Shown piece by piece: positions 18,121 to 26,786 of a stretch of DNA of 64,000 nt. The notes beneath the pieces are model-generated. The model did not search any database. It saw only the letters and a list, made by a program, of their open reading frames with translations, and was not told the DNA's origin. This DNA comes from Bacteroidota bacterium (GTDB lineage: Bacteria; Bacteroidota; Bacteroidia; Chitinophagales; Chitinophagaceae), in NCBI GenBank assembly GCA_023387985.1, contig JAEWHC010000005.1:372001-436000 (forward strand), given 5' to 3'. The position numbers were made by a program, and so were the translations under genes. How positions within the stretch are numbered: position 1 is the stretch's first letter; each line of letters opens with the position of its first letter.

Positions 18121-18438
18121 TACAATTAAAGCAGCTCATATCAACAGCATTTTATATGCACCTAGGTGCCTGCTGTGCATATTGTAAACGATATCGTTAT
18201 TCAAGTGTTGAAATATTCCCGGCAAGAATCTGAACAACTCACCACCGCTTGACCCCGCATCTTCGGGACAGAAAAAATGAAGTGCTCTTGGACACACAGA
18301 ATTGACTGTTTAAATCCCCTTTTAAATTATGCGGAGTGATTTCAGCCATTCAATGCGTTATTGCTTTAAATTATATTGTGGTAATTTGCAAAGCCATAAC
18401 CTGGCTCCCGAAGAACAAACCCTATAAACATCATTCAA
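18121..18438. other. Gene-free interval
   Basis: I see no credible protein, RNA or repeat in these 318 bases. The last 80 bases are AT-rich (TTAAATTATATTGTGGTAATTTGC) and probably carry the promoter of the nitroreductase gene, although the -7 box is imperfect. Confidence 0.5.
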
Positions 18439-19167
18439 ATGGATCTTGCTGAGGCTCTGCATTACCGACGTTCCGTCCGCGTCTTCGATGCGGAAAAAGA
18501 AATTGATGCCGAACAAGTAAAATACTTTCTCGAACTGGCCACACTCGCACCCAACAGCTCCAATATGCAGTTGTGGGAATTTTACCACCTTACCGACCCG
18601 GGTATCATGGCCCGGATTTCCCATGCCTGCCTTGATCAGTCTTCCACAAAAACGGCAAAACAGATCGTGGTCTTTGTCACGCGCCAGGACCTTTACCGCA
18701 ACCGCGCCCGGAAGGTTCTTGAAATTGAAATGGAAAACATTCAGCGCAGCAGCCCCACAGACCGGCAGCAAAGCCGATTCAAAAACAGGAAGCTTTATTA
18801 CGGCAGGCTGATGCCCTTCATTTATTCAAAAGGTTTCGGTTTGTGGGGTGCCTTCCGGTCGTTGCTGGCCAATGGAATGGGCGCTTTTCGCCCGATGGTG
18901 CGTGAAGTTTCAGAATGCGATATGCGTGTAGTGGTGCATAAAACCTGTGCCCTTGCCGCGCAAACTTTTATGATTGCCATGGCCTATGCGGGTTATGATA
19001 CCTGCCCCCTTGAAGGTTTCGACAGCAGCCGGGTGAAAAAAATCCTGGATCTTCCTGCCGGAGCAGAAATAAATATGATCATCCCCTGCGGGATTCGTAA
19101 AGGCAATGAAGGCATTTGGGGCGAGCGAAAACGGGTGCCTTTTGAGGAAGTTTACAGGAGGATATGA
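18439..19167 (+). CDS. Nitroreductase family protein
   Basis: A 242-residue FMN-dependent enzyme. MDLAEALHYRRSVRVFDAEK and LELATLAPNSSNMQLWEFY are the conserved N-terminal FMN-phosphate region, and CALAAQTFMIAMAYAGYDTC with PCGIRKGNEGIWGERKRVPFE closes the fold. Members reduce nitro groups, quinones or enones using NAD(P)H, or act in oxidative steps; the substrate here cannot be told. It is slightly longer than average because of an insertion of about 40 basic residues (RQQSRFKNRKLYYGRLMPF). Its last codons are part of a segment that reappears near 20970. Confidence 0.86.
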   Translation: MDLAEALHYRRSVRVFDAEKEIDAEQVKYFLELATLAPNSSNMQLWEFYHLTDPGIMARISHACLDQSSTKTAKQIVVFVTRQDLYRNRARKVLEIEMENIQRSSPTDRQQSRFKNRKLYYGRLMPFIYSKGFGLWGAFRSLLANGMGAFRPMVREVSECDMRVVVHKTCALAAQTFMIAMAYAGYDTCPLEGFDSSRVKKILDLPAGAEINMIIPCGIRKGNEGIWGERKRVPFEEVYRRI

Positions 19168-19372
19168 GGCATAAGGCAATTTAATGTTTTAAAGGATGAT
19201 CACCTGGCAACCCATTCCCGGGTTTCTTAGGGTTTCAAAAATCAGCTTTGCCCATATCATTTGTGAAAGATCCGGACAGTAATCAGGAATTGTTCAGCCT
19301 GCATTGGCTTAATTGCCGTAGTCATTGTCATTTGGGAACGCAATTAAATTAATTATCAGTGCCTGCTTATTG
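19161..19372. repeat. Duplicated segment, copy A (before the AraC gene)
   Basis: The segment begins at the last codons of the nitroreductase gene and runs to just before the AraC-type gene. It matches 20970-21252. The best-conserved core is 19269-19372 (starts GATCCGGACAGTAATCAGGA, ends GCTTATTG), in which about nine bases in ten agree with copy B. No ORF is present, so it probably acts as an upstream regulatory region, or is a scar of duplication. Confidence 0.75.
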
Positions 19373-19397
19373 ATTATCTTGCTTCTGACAGTAAAAA

Positions 19398-20246
19398 ATG
19401 AACAACCTCATGCCAAATATTCGTACAGAACAACGCAATATTCATCCTGCGTTACGTTCGCTGATACGGAATATCATTATAATAAAGGTTGATTTTGGCA
19501 ATGTTCCCCTTAAAATGGAGGCTAATTATATGCCTTCACCATACCAGGCAATGTTCATCAATCTTTATACGCGGTTTAAGTCAAAAAAATCCGGAGAAAA
19601 CATTCTAAACACGGTTACCTCTTGTACTTTGACAGGAGCACAAATTACACCCTTCAAACTAATGGTAGAAGAAAGCCATACAGCCGTATCCATTATTTTC
19701 CAACCTGGAGGACTCAATCGGTTTTTGAATATTCCGATGACGGAAATATTCGACAATGGTTACAGTGCCCGGGAAGTTATAGGCAGAGAGATTGAAGATC
19801 TATTAGATAAATCTCACGATACTACTTCTTTTAACGACCTGGATGGTATTGTACAGTCCTATTTTCTCAGCAAGCTGGCTCGCATAAAAGAACCACTATT
19901 AATTGATGATGCCCTACAGCATCTCCTGATAAACTACAATGCGAATTTAGACAAGATTGCAGGAATGGCTTGTATGAGTGTGCGTAGTTTTGAGCGAAAA
20001 TGCAAAGAACGGTTAGGCATGCCTGCAAAGTTGTATGCACGCATAGCCAGGTTTCATAATGCATATCGGATTCTCGAAAGTAAAAAATTAACCTCCTGGA
20101 CAGATTTGACTTTTGAATTGGGTTATTATGACCAAACACATTTTATCAAAGATTTCAAGGAATTCGCCAGGCTCACTCCTACAGTCATAAACAAAGAGCT
20201 ATCAAACACACAGGTGAGGCTTCAGTTGGATTGGGACAAGATGTGA
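19398..20246 (+). CDS. AraC family transcriptional regulator
   Basis: A 282-residue protein with an N-terminal sensor-like region (similar to the DUF6597 domain: IRNIIIIKVDFGN, YQAMFINLY, SIIFQPGGLNRFLNIPMTE) and a C-terminal AraC/XylS double helix-turn-helix from about 190: LDKIAGMACMSVRSFERKCK, GMPAKLYARIARFHNAYRIL and LTFELGYYDQTHFIKDFKEF. It should bind DNA as a dimer and sense a small molecule. The following DUF1772-like membrane protein gene is in the same direction, 70 bases downstream, and is a likely target or partner. Upstream lies copy A of a duplicated segment. Confidence 0.88.
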   Translation: MNNLMPNIRTEQRNIHPALRSLIRNIIIIKVDFGNVPLKMEANYMPSPYQAMFINLYTRFKSKKSGENILNTVTSCTLTGAQITPFKLMVEESHTAVSIIFQPGGLNRFLNIPMTEIFDNGYSAREVIGREIEDLLDKSHDTTSFNDLDGIVQSYFLSKLARIKEPLLIDDALQHLLINYNANLDKIAGMACMSVRSFERKCKERLGMPAKLYARIARFHNAYRILESKKLTSWTDLTFELGYYDQTHFIKDFKEFARLTPTVINKELSNTQVRLQLDWDKM

Positions 20247-20316
20247 CTTTTGTCGTTTTCTTACTATCACAGCTTTTTTTTCATATATAGTTTCGCAGAA
20301 ATAAAAAAGATGAAAT

Positions 20317-20799
20317 ATGAGAAAAATAGTTCTTTACGCATGCGTTGCGTTTTCAAGCGGGTTATTTTTTACCCTTATGTACAATTCCATAGTTAATGCA
20401 GCCAACTGGGAAAGCAATATACCTCAATCTATAACCGCAACCAGGGAATTTTTTGTGGTCGCCAACCCAGGTACTTTTTTTCAGTTGGTTGATCCGGCCA
20501 ATATGGTATTGATTGTGCTGGCATTGATTTTATATTGGAAAAATTCTTCCATCCGGTTAGCTTTGGGCATAGCCATCCTTTGCTACATAACCTCAATGGT
20601 CTTAACCTTTACCTATTTTTATCCCAGGAATGATGTGATGTTTCTTTCCCGGCCATTGGCCGATACAGCAACACTCAAAAAAGCAGCATCTGAATGGGGA
20701 AGAATGGGCTGGGTCAGGACTTTGCTTACACTGGCAGGTCTTGTGTGCACTTTCGTTGGGGTGGATAAAGCCACCTCACTCAAACAAAAACCATCTTAA
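20317..20799 (+). CDS. DUF1772-like four-helix membrane protein
   Basis: A 160-residue integral membrane protein with four hydrophobic helices at about 5-27, 61-77, 82-103 and 132-150. The first helix starts inside an apparent uncleaved signal, and a periplasmic loop holds SITATREFFVVANPGTFFQL. The arrangement, including FYPRNDVMF after helix three and the Trp-Gly-x-Met-Gly-Trp motif (EWGRMGWVRTL), resembles the DUF1772/anthrone-oxygenase-like family, often placed beside AraC or TetR regulators. Function unknown. A strong hairpin follows 61 bases after the stop. Confidence 0.65.
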   Translation: MRKIVLYACVAFSSGLFFTLMYNSIVNAANWESNIPQSITATREFFVVANPGTFFQLVDPANMVLIVLALILYWKNSSIRLALGIAILCYITSMVLTFTYFYPRNDVMFLSRPLADTATLKKAASEWGRMGWVRTLLTLAGLVCTFVGVDKATSLKQKPS

Positions 20800-20859
20800 T
20801 TACAGACGAGAATCGACTTAAAGGCCATACCCGAAACAAAAAGACTGGCACAAACAAAT

Positions 20860-20898
20860 AAGGCTTCGTTGGGTAAAGCGTACCGACAATGAAGCCTT
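20860..20898. terminator. Long hairpin after the DUF1772-like gene
   Basis: AAGGCTTCGTTGGGTA (20860-20875) pairs with TACCGACAATGAAGCCTT (20881-20898), with two small interruptions, around a five-base loop. The downstream T-run is short (TTTC), so it may be a weak terminator or another structured element. Confidence 0.45.
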
Positions 20899-20969
20899 TC
20901 GATTACCAAAAAGGCATTGTTCGAAACCGGTAAAATATCCTAAGTGGGTTTTACTTATGATTTCTCGTA

Positions 20970-21252
20970 CAGGAGAATGCGAGGCAAAGGCAGTTTCATG
21001 CTTTAAACTAAGGTCACCTGGCAATCCATTCCCGCGTGGGTTTTAAAAATCAGCATTTTCCAAATTTCCGCAAACGCAGATATTGATGTTATAACAAAGG
21101 CTATTGAGAAAGCGAATAATAAGTAGTGGATTTTCAGGTATTCATAGTGGATCCGGACAGTAATCAGGAATTGTTTCACCTGCATTGCCTTACTGCCGTA
21201 GTCATTGTCATTTGGGAATGCAAATAAATTAATTACCGGTGCTCGCTTATTG
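20970..21252. repeat. Duplicated segment, copy B
   Basis: This matches 19161-19372. It starts with TACAGGAG, as at the nitroreductase 3' end, continues through GGTCACCTGGCAATCCATTC, and has the core at 21150-21252. Copy B carries about 80 extra bases (about 21058-21146) that copy A lacks. It is followed not by an AraC gene but by a decayed FISUMP-type gene. Confidence 0.75.
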
Positions 21253-21335
21253 TTTAACTTGCTAAAATTATATTTGAAAGGCGGTATCCGAAAAGCCAAT
21301 TGACAGAGTAGGGGAAATATACCTAACACATAACA

Positions 21336-21600
21336 ATAAAAAAAGTAAGTCTGTTTTTGGGGCTATTGGTTACGGTGGTCATTTTCCTTTCAGCTTTTGA
21401 AGGGTCCAATAAAACCCTACAAACCACCTTTAAGGAAGTAAAAAAATCGGTAAACAAGTATGGATGACATCGAACTTGAGTATAGAAAAATTTCGAAATG
21501 GTGACCATATCCCTGAAGCCAAAACAAAGCCTGCCATATCAAAGTATTTGCAAAGGCGGGGGCAGACAGTAATGGTGTGTTTAGTGCTTCGTATGACAGT
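21336..21600 (+). pseudogene. Decayed FISUMP-domain exported protein gene
   Basis: Reading from 21336, where ATA stands in place of the expected ATG, the frame gives a signal peptide (KKVSLFLGLLVTVVIFLSAF) and a linker, then stops at TGA. One base out of frame, from about 21455, it continues VWMTSNLSIEKFRNGDHIPE and AKT, the hallmark of the Fibrobacter succinogenes major paralogous (FISUMP) domain, normally GKQIWMTENL...FRNGDPIPEAKT. After that the similarity ends. Lost start, frameshift and truncation together mark a dead gene. Confidence 0.6.
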
Positions 21601-21714
21601 TTTTTGGTAAAATTCAAGTGCAGTTCTTCGATTGAACTTTTGTGCTAAAAATCCGCCAAAACACCAATCCGCAAACTGTTTACCGGTAATCATAAAAGAA
21701 ACATTCACCATCAA

Positions 21715-22140
21715 ATGAACATTCAAGAACAAATCATGGCTTACATCGCTTCACAACCTGACGCAAAACGTTCAGACATTCATGCTTTGCACATGCGCAT
21801 ACTTAACGAATTTCCGAAAAGCAAATTATGGTTTTTAGACGGTAAAGATGAAAAAGGGAAAATCGTTACCAATCCCAATATTGGATATGGGCTTCTCACC
21901 AGAAAATATGCAGATGGAAGAACCAAAGATTTTTTCCAGGTTGGTATTGGTGCAAACACCACAGGAATATCTGTTTACATTATGGGCATCAAGGACAAAA
22001 CGTATTTACCTGAAACATATGGAAAAACAATTGGTAAAGCAAGCGTAACCGGCTATTGTATCAGGTTCAAGACACTTAAAGACATAAATATTGACGTACT
22101 TGAAGCTGCAATTCGGGACGGCATGAAACAGACTGCTTAA
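21715..22140 (+). CDS. DUF1801 domain-containing protein
   Basis: A 141-residue cytosolic protein. The pattern IMAYIASQPDAKRSDIHALH, SKLWFLDGKDEKGK, NPNIGYGLLTRKYADGRT, TTGISVYIMGIKDKTYLP and GKASVTGYCIRFKTLKDIN matches DUF1801 (YdhG-like, frataxin-like fold), very well conserved in Bacteroidota. The family has no settled role; some members are annotated as iron-handling or as accessory genes near regulators. Single gene; upstream is pseudogene debris, with no clear promoter. Confidence 0.85.
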   Translation: MNIQEQIMAYIASQPDAKRSDIHALHMRILNEFPKSKLWFLDGKDEKGKIVTNPNIGYGLLTRKYADGRTKDFFQVGIGANTTGISVYIMGIKDKTYLPETYGKTIGKASVTGYCIRFKTLKDINIDVLEAAIRDGMKQTA

Positions 22141-22264
22141 CCGGAAGTAAATTACAGGAAGGATGACAATGAGCTATGGAATAACAATAAAAAGCCCACC
22201 AATGCAAAGCCCGAAACCGTTTTACGTTACCCGTTGCACACAGTGCTCAACCAGTGAGTAATCC

Positions 22265-22732
22265 ATGAAGATCATAAGCGTCGTATTGATTTCTATTGGT
22301 ATCCTTTCCGGGCTACTTGGCACAAAGTCGTTTTGGCGTGATCAGGCATACGAAAAAGCCAGTATCCCCGTGAAGGGTTCGGTTGAATGGCTGGAATTCA
22401 AACCCATGTCGGGTAAAGCAGTTGCCAGTATTGCAATTATGCTTTCGTATATACGGGACGGCATTGTCGACAGTACAGAACATCAGTTTTCGATATTGTA
22501 CACAACCAGTGATCCCTTGCCTACGGAAGAGGAATTAAAAGCTGCGCCCTATTATGTACGCTATGTGCCAAAAGAAAAAAGGAATGAAACCACATTCCCC
22601 AACCGGGTGATGGTAAGCAACGGGCTAGCGTATGAAGGTTTTTATAACCACGCATTGTTTGGCCAGATGTTCACCTTTATACTGCTTGGACTCATGATTC
22701 GATTGTTTGGCAGAAAAAAGCAACTAAAGTGA
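22265..22732 (+). CDS. DUF3592-like membrane protein
   Basis: A 155-residue protein with a membrane helix at each end (ISVVLISIGILSGLLG at about 4-19; MFTFILLGLMIRLFG at about 134-148) and an extracytoplasmic beta-rich domain between them (VKGSVEWLEFKPMSGK, YVRYVPKEKRNETTFPNRV). This two-helix layout with a conserved V-x-Y-x-P turn is seen in DUF3592 proteins. No function is established. It is a single gene in the accessory stretch; the 233 bases after it hold only a 23-codon reading frame. Confidence 0.6.
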   Translation: MKIISVVLISIGILSGLLGTKSFWRDQAYEKASIPVKGSVEWLEFKPMSGKAVASIAIMLSYIRDGIVDSTEHQFSILYTTSDPLPTEEELKAAPYYVRYVPKEKRNETTFPNRVMVSNGLAYEGFYNHALFGQMFTFILLGLMIRLFGRKKQLK

Positions 22733-22897
22733 AAACGACTATTAGAAAAGGGGCAACGGGACAGATGGACGAAAAACCAATAGACCTGATCAAATCTCAG
22801 CAGTGACCCGGATAAGAAATGAAACATTCAGATTCAAATATTATCTTCAGCAAAGCATTTTAACCGGTATCTTTTCCCGGCAGACACAAAACCAATT

Positions 22898-22969
22898 ATG
22901 CACCTGAAAAAAACCTTTGCCGATGGCAACAAATTAGAATTCGAAACAAACCCAATTCTTACCAAATGA
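22898..22969 (+). other. 23-codon reading frame overlapping the next start (ATGA)
   Basis: A short frame MHLKKTFADGNKLEFETN... ends with TGA at 22967-22969, which overlaps the peptidase ATG at 22966. This could couple translation of the peptidase to the upstream peptide. There is no evidence that the peptide itself is functional, and it may be the relic of an older gene end. Confidence 0.25.
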
Positions 22970-25143
22970 TTTTCAAATCCATTTACGCTTTCTCTGTTCT
23001 GGTCCTCTCCTTCTGCACCATGGGCAATCCATCACGCGCCCAATCCGTACTTTCTTATCCTTCGACCAGGTCAGAAGCTTTTGATACGGTTATTTATAAT
23101 AAAAAACTAAGTGACAACTATGCCTGGCTCTCCCGGCCGGAAAATAATATGGAGATGTTGGCATGGGCAAAAAACCAGGGGATATTCACCAACAATGTGC
23201 TCGACAGTATAGGTGGAGATGACATCATAAAAGGCTTACTGGATAAAATTTATAGCTCCAGTCAAAACGATATTATTGTAAGAGGAACACAGGGAAACGA
23301 CATTTACTATTCTAAAACCATGGCTGATCATAAAAGATGGTTATTGAAGAAGACCAGTGGTGATGAAAATGAGGAAAAGATAATTGCCATGCCTTTTACC
23401 GTGAATGGCAAAAGGTATACTGCACAAAAATTTGCCTTTGCATACAACAAAAAAATCGTTGCGATCATGCTGGTGGAATCAGGGGAATCGAACCCGCATA
23501 TCCGGTTCTTTAACCTTGAGTCCAAAACCTTTTTAGAAGACAGTATTGGGCCGGTTATGTTTAATGATGCAAGTGGTGTTTCCATGGCATGGTTGCCTGA
23601 TGATAAGGGCCTCATTTATGCCCAGGCCCCCGGCAATAATCAGGAAGAGGAAAAGTATTATCGCGGCCAGTTGAAACTTCACCGGTTAGGAGACGAGAAT
23701 GGACAGGATACGGCTATTTTTGGATTTGAGGTGGCCAGGAATATTCCAATCAGGGAGTATGAGACCCCCTACATTTATTCATTTCCACATTCCCCGTATC
23801 TCATTGCCCGGATTAGAGCCGGGAAAGGTGACAATTATGCCTATGCCATTCATTATTCGCAACTAAACGGCGCTGCAACCGCATGGATAAAACTAAAAGA
23901 TTATACATCGAACCATGGAACTTTTACTGCATCAGCAGATCAGCTATACGCCATTGACGATGCTGTTCCAAATATGCAATTGATAAAAGTGGATTTAAAA
24001 ACTGGCAGTACTCCGGTTGTTGTGCATAAGGAAAGCGACAAAATATTGGCCATGAGCACCGGTGATCCTTCCATTATAAGCGGAAGAAATACCATTTACA
24101 TTAAATATACGGCTCCGGGAAAACAGGGTATCCTGAAAATGGGCTCTTCGGAGATGCAACCAAAAGACATGGAATTGGCTTTTGAGGGTTCGGTAGGTGA
24201 ATTCAATTTACTGGGAGAAAACGACCTGCTTTTTGTAACAACAAACTGGACAACAAACTACGTGTACCACGCCATCAATCATTTAACCAACACCACAACC
24301 GCTGTATTTCAAAGCGATAAAACAGCTATAAACACGAACGCCTATGAAACGACAGTCTTTTCTGTGCCATCGAGAGACGGTGTTTCTATTCCTGTTTCTT
24401 TAGTACACAAAAAGATAAATACGCTTAAGGAAAAACCATTGCCGTTGCTTATCGATGCATACGGGTGTTTCGGTTCCTCTATGGATCCTGTCTTTATGCC
24501 TGATCTATTGGTATGGCTGGAAATGGGTGGAATTTATGCAGCGGCTCACATTAGGGGTGGCAGTGAATTGGGGGCACAATGGTATGCAAGCGGAGCCTAT
24601 CCTTCAAAAATGAATTCCATAAATGATATTGTTGACATTGCTGAATACTTTGTAAAAAACAAATACACCAGTGCAGACAAACAGGCCATTACCGGAACCA
24701 GCTGTGGAACTCTCAATGTAGGCCTCGCCACTTTACAACGTCCCGATCTTTTCAGCGCAGGGGTTTACCGGGTAGGCATTCCTGACCTTGTCACCAATAA
24801 AGGGCCTTCGTTTGGAAGAGGTCAGAATGATTTTGGGCCTTTGGATACGGAAGCCGGCTTTCAATCAAGATATTCATTAAGCGCCTATTATCATATAGTA
24901 CCTGACAAGTCTGCACCGGCTATGCTCGTAATTAATGGTGCCAACGACTACATTGTTCCACTACACAATAATGCCCGCTATGTCGCAAAATTGCAGCATG
25001 TTCAGCAAAGTTACAGACCGGCTTTATTTATGGTGGACTGGAACAATGGGCATGCGGGTGCAGGCTCAGATCCCGAGGATATTATACGGATGTGGAAGTT
25101 TTTATTTTGGCAGACCGGACATGACGGCTTTCAACGGAAATGA
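22966..25143 (+). CDS. Prolyl oligopeptidase family serine peptidase (S9A)
   Basis: A 725-residue exported peptidase. After a signal (SIYAFSVLVLSFCTMGNPSR) come the family's N-terminal segment (DNYAWLSRPENNMEMLAWAK), a seven-bladed propeller region and the C-terminal hydrolase domain. The triad is visible: Ser579 in ITGTSCGTLNVG, Asp661 in INGANDYIVPLHNNARY and His696 in WNNGHAGAG. The elbow is Thr-Ser-Cys-Gly-Thr instead of the common Gly-Gly-Ser-Asn-Gly-Gly; the catalytic Ser is retained. It should cut short proline-containing peptides in the periplasm. Single gene in the accessory stretch. Confidence 0.88.
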   Translation: MIFKSIYAFSVLVLSFCTMGNPSRAQSVLSYPSTRSEAFDTVIYNKKLSDNYAWLSRPENNMEMLAWAKNQGIFTNNVLDSIGGDDIIKGLLDKIYSSSQNDIIVRGTQGNDIYYSKTMADHKRWLLKKTSGDENEEKIIAMPFTVNGKRYTAQKFAFAYNKKIVAIMLVESGESNPHIRFFNLESKTFLEDSIGPVMFNDASGVSMAWLPDDKGLIYAQAPGNNQEEEKYYRGQLKLHRLGDENGQDTAIFGFEVARNIPIREYETPYIYSFPHSPYLIARIRAGKGDNYAYAIHYSQLNGAATAWIKLKDYTSNHGTFTASADQLYAIDDAVPNMQLIKVDLKTGSTPVVVHKESDKILAMSTGDPSIISGRNTIYIKYTAPGKQGILKMGSSEMQPKDMELAFEGSVGEFNLLGENDLLFVTTNWTTNYVYHAINHLTNTTTAVFQSDKTAINTNAYETTVFSVPSRDGVSIPVSLVHKKINTLKEKPLPLLIDAYGCFGSSMDPVFMPDLLVWLEMGGIYAAAHIRGGSELGAQWYASGAYPSKMNSINDIVDIAEYFVKNKYTSADKQAITGTSCGTLNVGLATLQRPDLFSAGVYRVGIPDLVTNKGPSFGRGQNDFGPLDTEAGFQSRYSLSAYYHIVPDKSAPAMLVINGANDYIVPLHNNARYVAKLQHVQQSYRPALFMVDWNNGHAGAGSDPEDIIRMWKFLFWQTGHDGFQRK

Positions 25144-25361
25144 TGCCATGCAACCATATGCCAACGTAATCTTTCCTGTTCCTCTTCCCCTGTCTCTACC
25201 CTTGAAATCTTACATTAAGCGGATAAAAAAATATCAACATTAATCTATAAATTCGGCTTCGGGAAGCTGCAATTAAAGGAACTCCGTTTTTTGCACAATG
25301 GCAATAACCGTGACGTTGGCCGTAATTGACTAACCTGTTATATTCATTCCTAAAACCGCAA

Positions 25362-26525
25362 ATGAAAAGACTTTTGATAATTATATTCCTGTTTTCTGTG
25401 CAGGAACTATTCGCACAAAATTTAAACCAATCGCTTCTTGACAGCATAATTAGGCAAAGCGAAAGAACCAACAGCAATGCACTACTCATTTACAAAGGCA
25501 GTGAACTCGTTTATAAAAACTATTTTGGGAAACCCATTCAACCGATAGAAGCGATGTCTGCATCTAAGTCCATTGTGAGCATTGCCATCGGTATGCTTGT
25601 TGATAAAGGCCTCATAAAAAGCATTGATGACCCGGTTCATACTTTTTATCCGGAATGGAAACAAGGAAATAAGAAGAACATTACCATCAGGCACCTGTTG
25701 AATCATACCTCAGGATTGCAAAATGTTCCCAATGCCGGAGTAGAAATAGAAGTAGCTCCAGACGTTGTTCAATTGGCCCTGGCTGCAGAATTGGATGATA
25801 TGCCGGGAAAACGATTTTCATACAACAATAAAGCAAGCAATTTGTTGCCGGGTATTGTGGAGAAAGCTTCAGGAGTAGCAATGGATAGGTTCCTGAAAGA
25901 ACATCTATTCTCTCATCTGGGTATCAAACAATTCACCTGGGTAAAAGACAAAGCAGGCAATCCTTTAGGAATGTCAGGCTTTCATGTTCTGCCGGAAGAT
26001 TTTGCAAAAATCGGATTACTCATTTTAAACAAGGGCACCTGGCATGGCAAACAGTTATTAAGCAAAGAATGGATTGATCAAATGCTTTCCCCCTCCGAAC
26101 GTAACACCAATTACGGATTTGAATGGTGGTTGCTTTTTGAAAAACAAGCCATCGTAATAGATGAAGATTTTTTTGCGCCATTTCGAGAATCCGTTGACAC
26201 ATCTACATTCCGGCTTCTACAAAAACTGAAAGGCAGCTATGAAGGCGGCATGAACGAATTGAGATCAAGGGCAAGGCGTATTTACAGCGGAGATGAATTA
26301 GCAGATGTAGGAAAAATACTTTCATCAATACCCCAAAGCAATTGGAAAATTCAAAATATTGGCAGCGTTGTGGGATATGTGGCAAGCGGGTATTTGGGGC
26401 AAAACCTCATCCTCATACCGGAGAAGCAACTTGTTGTAGTTCGTATGATTACAGCAGAAAATTTCAAAAAAGTTGTAAACAACAGCGAATTTGCTCAATT
26501 GAAAAGTTTGGTTAGCGAGCTATGA
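25362..26525 (+). CDS. Serine hydrolase (beta-lactamase class C / penicillin-binding-protein-like)
   Basis: A 387-residue exported protein; ATG 25362 begins the signal MKRLLIIIFLFSVQELFAQ and is preferred to an upstream TTG. The class C-like catalytic motifs are present: Ser66-Ala-Ser-Lys69, Tyr154-Asn-Asn156, and HLLNHTSGLQ. The C-terminal third motif (Lys/His-Thr-Gly) is not obvious; SVVGYVASGYLGQNLILI occupies the usual place. Such enzymes hydrolyse esters, D-amino peptides or beta-lactams; the specificity here cannot be told. The segment with an insertion FRESVDTSTFRLLQKLKG before the last motif is longer than usual. Confidence 0.85.
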   Translation: MKRLLIIIFLFSVQELFAQNLNQSLLDSIIRQSERTNSNALLIYKGSELVYKNYFGKPIQPIEAMSASKSIVSIAIGMLVDKGLIKSIDDPVHTFYPEWKQGNKKNITIRHLLNHTSGLQNVPNAGVEIEVAPDVVQLALAAELDDMPGKRFSYNNKASNLLPGIVEKASGVAMDRFLKEHLFSHLGIKQFTWVKDKAGNPLGMSGFHVLPEDFAKIGLLILNKGTWHGKQLLSKEWIDQMLSPSERNTNYGFEWWLLFEKQAIVIDEDFFAPFRESVDTSTFRLLQKLKGSYEGGMNELRSRARRIYSGDELADVGKILSSIPQSNWKIQNIGSVVGYVASGYLGQNLILIPEKQLVVVRMITAENFKKVVNNSEFAQLKSLVSEL

Positions 26526-26585
26526 TCCCTTAATCCGCCGATCATTCACCGCAGTGTACAGGCTTATGTTATCTATCAGGCGCAT

Positions 26586-26765
26586 AACCTAAACTAACCC
26601 GCAACCCCTTTCAGTGGGCAGTAAAGCCCAACCTGCAACTTAAACTAACCTGCTCCCGATGCATCGGGAATGCAACCCTTTCGGTGGGCAGTGGGCAGTA
26701 AAGCCAAACCTGCAACTTAACTAACCTGCTCACGATCCATCGGGAATGCAACCAAGAAAGCAACC
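26586..26765. repeat. Imperfect direct repeats (about 77-base unit, three copies)
   Basis: The unit AACCTGCAACTTAAACTAAC... (26630-26706) contains the palindrome CCCGATGCATCGGG and ends in GGGCAGTAAAGCC. A shortened copy precedes it (26586-26629) and a 3'-shortened copy follows (26707-26765). GGGCAGT is itself doubled in the middle copy. No coding potential. Confidence 0.75.
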
Positions 26766-26786
26766 TACAACAACCCGCTACAACTT

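Noticed and set aside
26586..26765. CRISPR-like array
   Set aside because: Only three imperfect units of unequal length, no constant spacers, and no cas genes nearby.
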